From Salinisphaera sp. UBA6602 (GTDB lineage: Bacteria > Pseudomonadota > Gammaproteobacteria > Nevskiales > Salinisphaeraceae): a stretch of DNA of 7,224 bases. The notes beneath the pieces were generated by a model. The model saw only the letters and a list, made by a program, of their open reading frames with translations. It had not been told where the DNA came from and made no database searches. The position numbers and the translations under genes are program-made. Below, one piece after another: positions 5,767-7,224 of the stretch (positions are counted from its first letter, which is position 1; every line of letters begins with the position of its first letter). The DNA lies in the NCBI GenBank assembly GCA_002433465.1, contig DJIE01000184.1:1-7224 (forward strand), written 5' to 3'.

Positions 5767-6611
5767 CAGCGTTTGGCCTCGAGCAGGTCGTTGGCGTAGG
5801 GCTCGCTGGCCTGATAGTGGAAGGGCACCGGGCCATCCGCCTCGGCGTGGATGAACTGCTGGACCCATTTAGAGCGGGAGTCGCGAATTTGCTGCGGCGT
5901 GCCGTGGTCGATGACCGTACCGTCGGAGATCACGTACACATAGTCGGCGATGCCCAGCGTTTCCTTCACGTCATGGCTGACCACGATGGCGGTCAGGCCG
6001 AGCACGTCGTTGAGCCGGCGGATCAGGCGCAGCAGTACGCCCATCGAAATCGGATCCTGTCCGGCGAAGGGCTCGTCGTACATGATCATTTCCGGATCCA
6101 GGGCAATCGCGCGCGCCAGCGCCACACGCCGTGCCATGCCGCCGGACAGCTGGGCCGGGTAGAGCGCGCGTGCGCCGCGCAGGCCGACCGCCTCGAGCTT
6201 CATGAGCACGATGTCGCGAATCAGCCGCTCGGGCAGCTTGGTGTGTTCGCGCAGCGGGAAGGCCACGTTATCGAATACCGACAGATCGGTGAGCAGCGCG
6301 CCGGATTGAAACAGCATGCCCATGCGTTTGCGCTGATCGAAGAGTTCGTTCTGGGACAGCTTCGCCACGTGCCGGCCGTCGAAATAGACCTTGCCGGCGG
6401 CCGGGCGCCATTGGCCGCTGATCAGGCGCAGCAGGGTCGTCTTGCCGGTGCCGCTGGGGCCCATGATCGCGGTGATACGACCGCGCGCAATATCCAGATC
6501 CACGGATTCGTAGATCACACGCCGGCCAATGGTGAAGTGCACGCCGCGCACTTCGACCAGGTTGTCGGGTACGCCGTCCCGATCGTCAGCCATGGAGGTT
6601 TCTGGATTCAT
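5766..6611 (-). CDS. mlaF: MlaF, ATPase of the Mla phospholipid transporter
   Basis: MlaF is the cytoplasmic ABC ATPase that drives MlaFEDB. It has 281 residues from the first ATG, against 269 in E. coli. All catalytic elements are present. Walker A is GPSGTGKTT (51-59), and the Q-loop is LFQSGALLTD (Q102). The signature is LSGGMARR (155-162), and Walker B is MIMYDEP with catalytic E180. The H-loop is VVSHD (H213). The C-terminal tail with ADGPVPFHY (258-266) is typical of MlaF and absent from most ABC ATPases; it supports dimer contacts and MlaB binding. The start is uncertain between ATG 6611 and ATG 6593, since neither has a strong ribosome-binding site; the second gives MADDRDGVPDNLVEV, closer to E. 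coli length. It begins 33 bases after the lipB stop. Confidence 0.97.
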   Translation of the reverse strand: MNPETSMADDRDGVPDNLVEVRGVHFTIGRRVIYESVDLDIARGRITAIMGPSGTGKTTLLRLISGQWRPAAGKVYFDGRHVAKLSQNELFDQRKRMGMLFQSGALLTDLSVFDNVAFPLREHTKLPERLIRDIVLMKLEAVGLRGARALYPAQLSGGMARRVALARAIALDPEMIMYDEPFAGQDPISMGVLLRLIRRLNDVLGLTAIVVSHDVKETLGIADYVYVISDGTVIDHGTPQQIRDSRSKWVQQFIHAEADGPVPFHYQASEPYANDLLEAKR

Positions 6612-6644
6612 TGAGCATTACACACTTAACTTGCGCGCAGCCTA

Positions 6645-7224
6645 TCAGATCGGCAAGGCACCGAGATGTTCCGCGGCACGAACATTTAAAGTGCGGCAGA
6701 GCTGCGTACTCAGATCGTCTGCCACCACGTCGAGCGACGCCGGGCCGCCCAGCGCGGAAACCTGGGTCATGGCCAGGCCGTGATAGCCGCAGGGATCGAT
6801 TCGCGAGAAGGGCTCGAGATCCATGTCCACGTTCAGTGCAAGCCCGTGATAGCTCGTGCCCTGGCGAACGCGCAGCCCGATAGAGCCGATCTTGGCTTCG
6901 CCCACATAGACCCCGGGTGCGTCGGGTTTGGCGAATGCATCGATATCGTAGCCGGCCAGCGTGGCGACCATGGCCTGTTCGAGCGCGGTGACCAGGCTGC
7001 GAATGCCGATACCCAGCCGGCGCAGATCCACCATCACATAGGCCATGATCTGGCCCGGCCCGTGATAGGTGACCTGGCCGCCGCGATCGATCGGCACCAC
7101 GGGGATATCGCCGGGGGCGAGCACGTGCTCGGCGCGGCCATTCTTGCCCTGGGTGAACACCGGGGCGTGATTGAGCAGCCACAGCGCATCTTGGCTCTGG
7201 TCATTGCGCGTTTCGGCGAAATCC
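6645..7224 (-). CDS. lipB: Octanoyl-[acyl carrier protein]:protein octanoyltransferase (5' end outside window)
   Basis: LipB moves octanoate from acyl carrier protein to the lipoyl domains of 2-oxo acid dehydrogenases and the glycine cleavage H protein; LipA then inserts sulphur. The frame is open to the right edge and gives 192 residues, so about 25-30 N-terminal residues are missing. A GTG at 7160 is the Val of PVFTQG, inside the domain, and is not a start; the upstream residues DFAETRND and DALWLLNHAP match the family. Visible signatures are RGGQVTYHGPGQ (47-58 of the visible part), DAPGVYVGEAKIGSIGLRV with the catalytic lysine at visible 111, SYHGLALNVDMDLEPF, and DPCGY with the catalytic cysteine at visible 145. 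It ends in TGA at 6647-6645. It lies 33 bases upstream of mlaF on the same strand and could share its transcript. Confidence 0.96.
   Translation of the reverse strand, partial: DFAETRNDQSQDALWLLNHAPVFTQGKNGRAEHVLAPGDIPVVPIDRGGQVTYHGPGQIMAYVMVDLRRLGIGIRSLVTALEQAMVATLAGYDIDAFAKPDAPGVYVGEAKIGSIGLRVRQGTSYHGLALNVDMDLEPFSRIDPCGYHGLAMTQVSALGGPASLDVVADDLSTQLCRTLNVRAAEHLGALPI

Noticed and set aside
5817..6614. A 265-codon open frame opposite mlaF
   Set aside because: It is a shadow of mlaF, whose Walker and signature motifs are complete on the other strand.
7158..7160. GTG as the lipB start
   Set aside because: This codon is the Val of PVFTQG inside the domain, and family-like residues continue upstream to the window edge.

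Overview
The window is an ordinary, GC-rich proteobacterial chromosome segment, most likely gammaproteobacterial. It carries a long-form PurL with a fused C-terminal glutaminase domain, a YpeA-type acetyltransferase, a complete mla (lipid asymmetry) gene set and lipB. The protein sequences resemble the Escherichia coli proteins closely, but the gene order does not match E. coli. A halophilic or marine gammaproteobacterium is a guess from composition and gene order only.

Layout from left to right. On the + strand, the 3' end of purL (purine synthesis) is followed directly by a GNAT acetyltransferase gene of the YpeA type. That gene has no ordinary start codon where homology places its N-terminus. 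It ends head-on against a minus-strand gene for a 518-residue acyl-CoA synthetase-like enzyme, and the two stop codons lie in one shared CTAG. Next is a 326-base intergenic stretch (3060-3385), the only sizeable non-coding region. It holds the ligase ribosome-binding site, a leader hairpin, two inverted repeats and a strong intrinsic terminator for the genes to its right.

From about 3386 to the right edge, everything is transcribed leftward in the order lipB (5' end outside the window), mlaF, mlaE, mlaD, mlaC, mlaB, terminator. MlaF (ATPase), MlaE (permease), MlaD (MCE lipid-binding ring) and MlaB (STAS regulator) form the inner-membrane MlaFEDB complex. MlaC is the periplasmic phospholipid carrier that links it to the outer membrane. 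mlaF and mlaE overlap by one base, mlaE and mlaD are 9 bases apart, and mlaC and mlaB are 20 bases apart. A 114-base gap with small hairpins separates mlaD from mlaC. The E. coli downstream partners (a BolA-like gene and murA) are absent here, because a terminator follows mlaB.

The most unusual sequence-level signal is stop-codon use. Seven of nine visible stops are TAG and none is TAA. The tetranucleotide CTAG occurs only four times in 7224 bases, and every copy is at a gene's stop codon. I see no mobile element, CRISPR array, tRNA, rRNA or recognisable new defence or biosynthetic system. I do not think the window contains a new multi-gene system.
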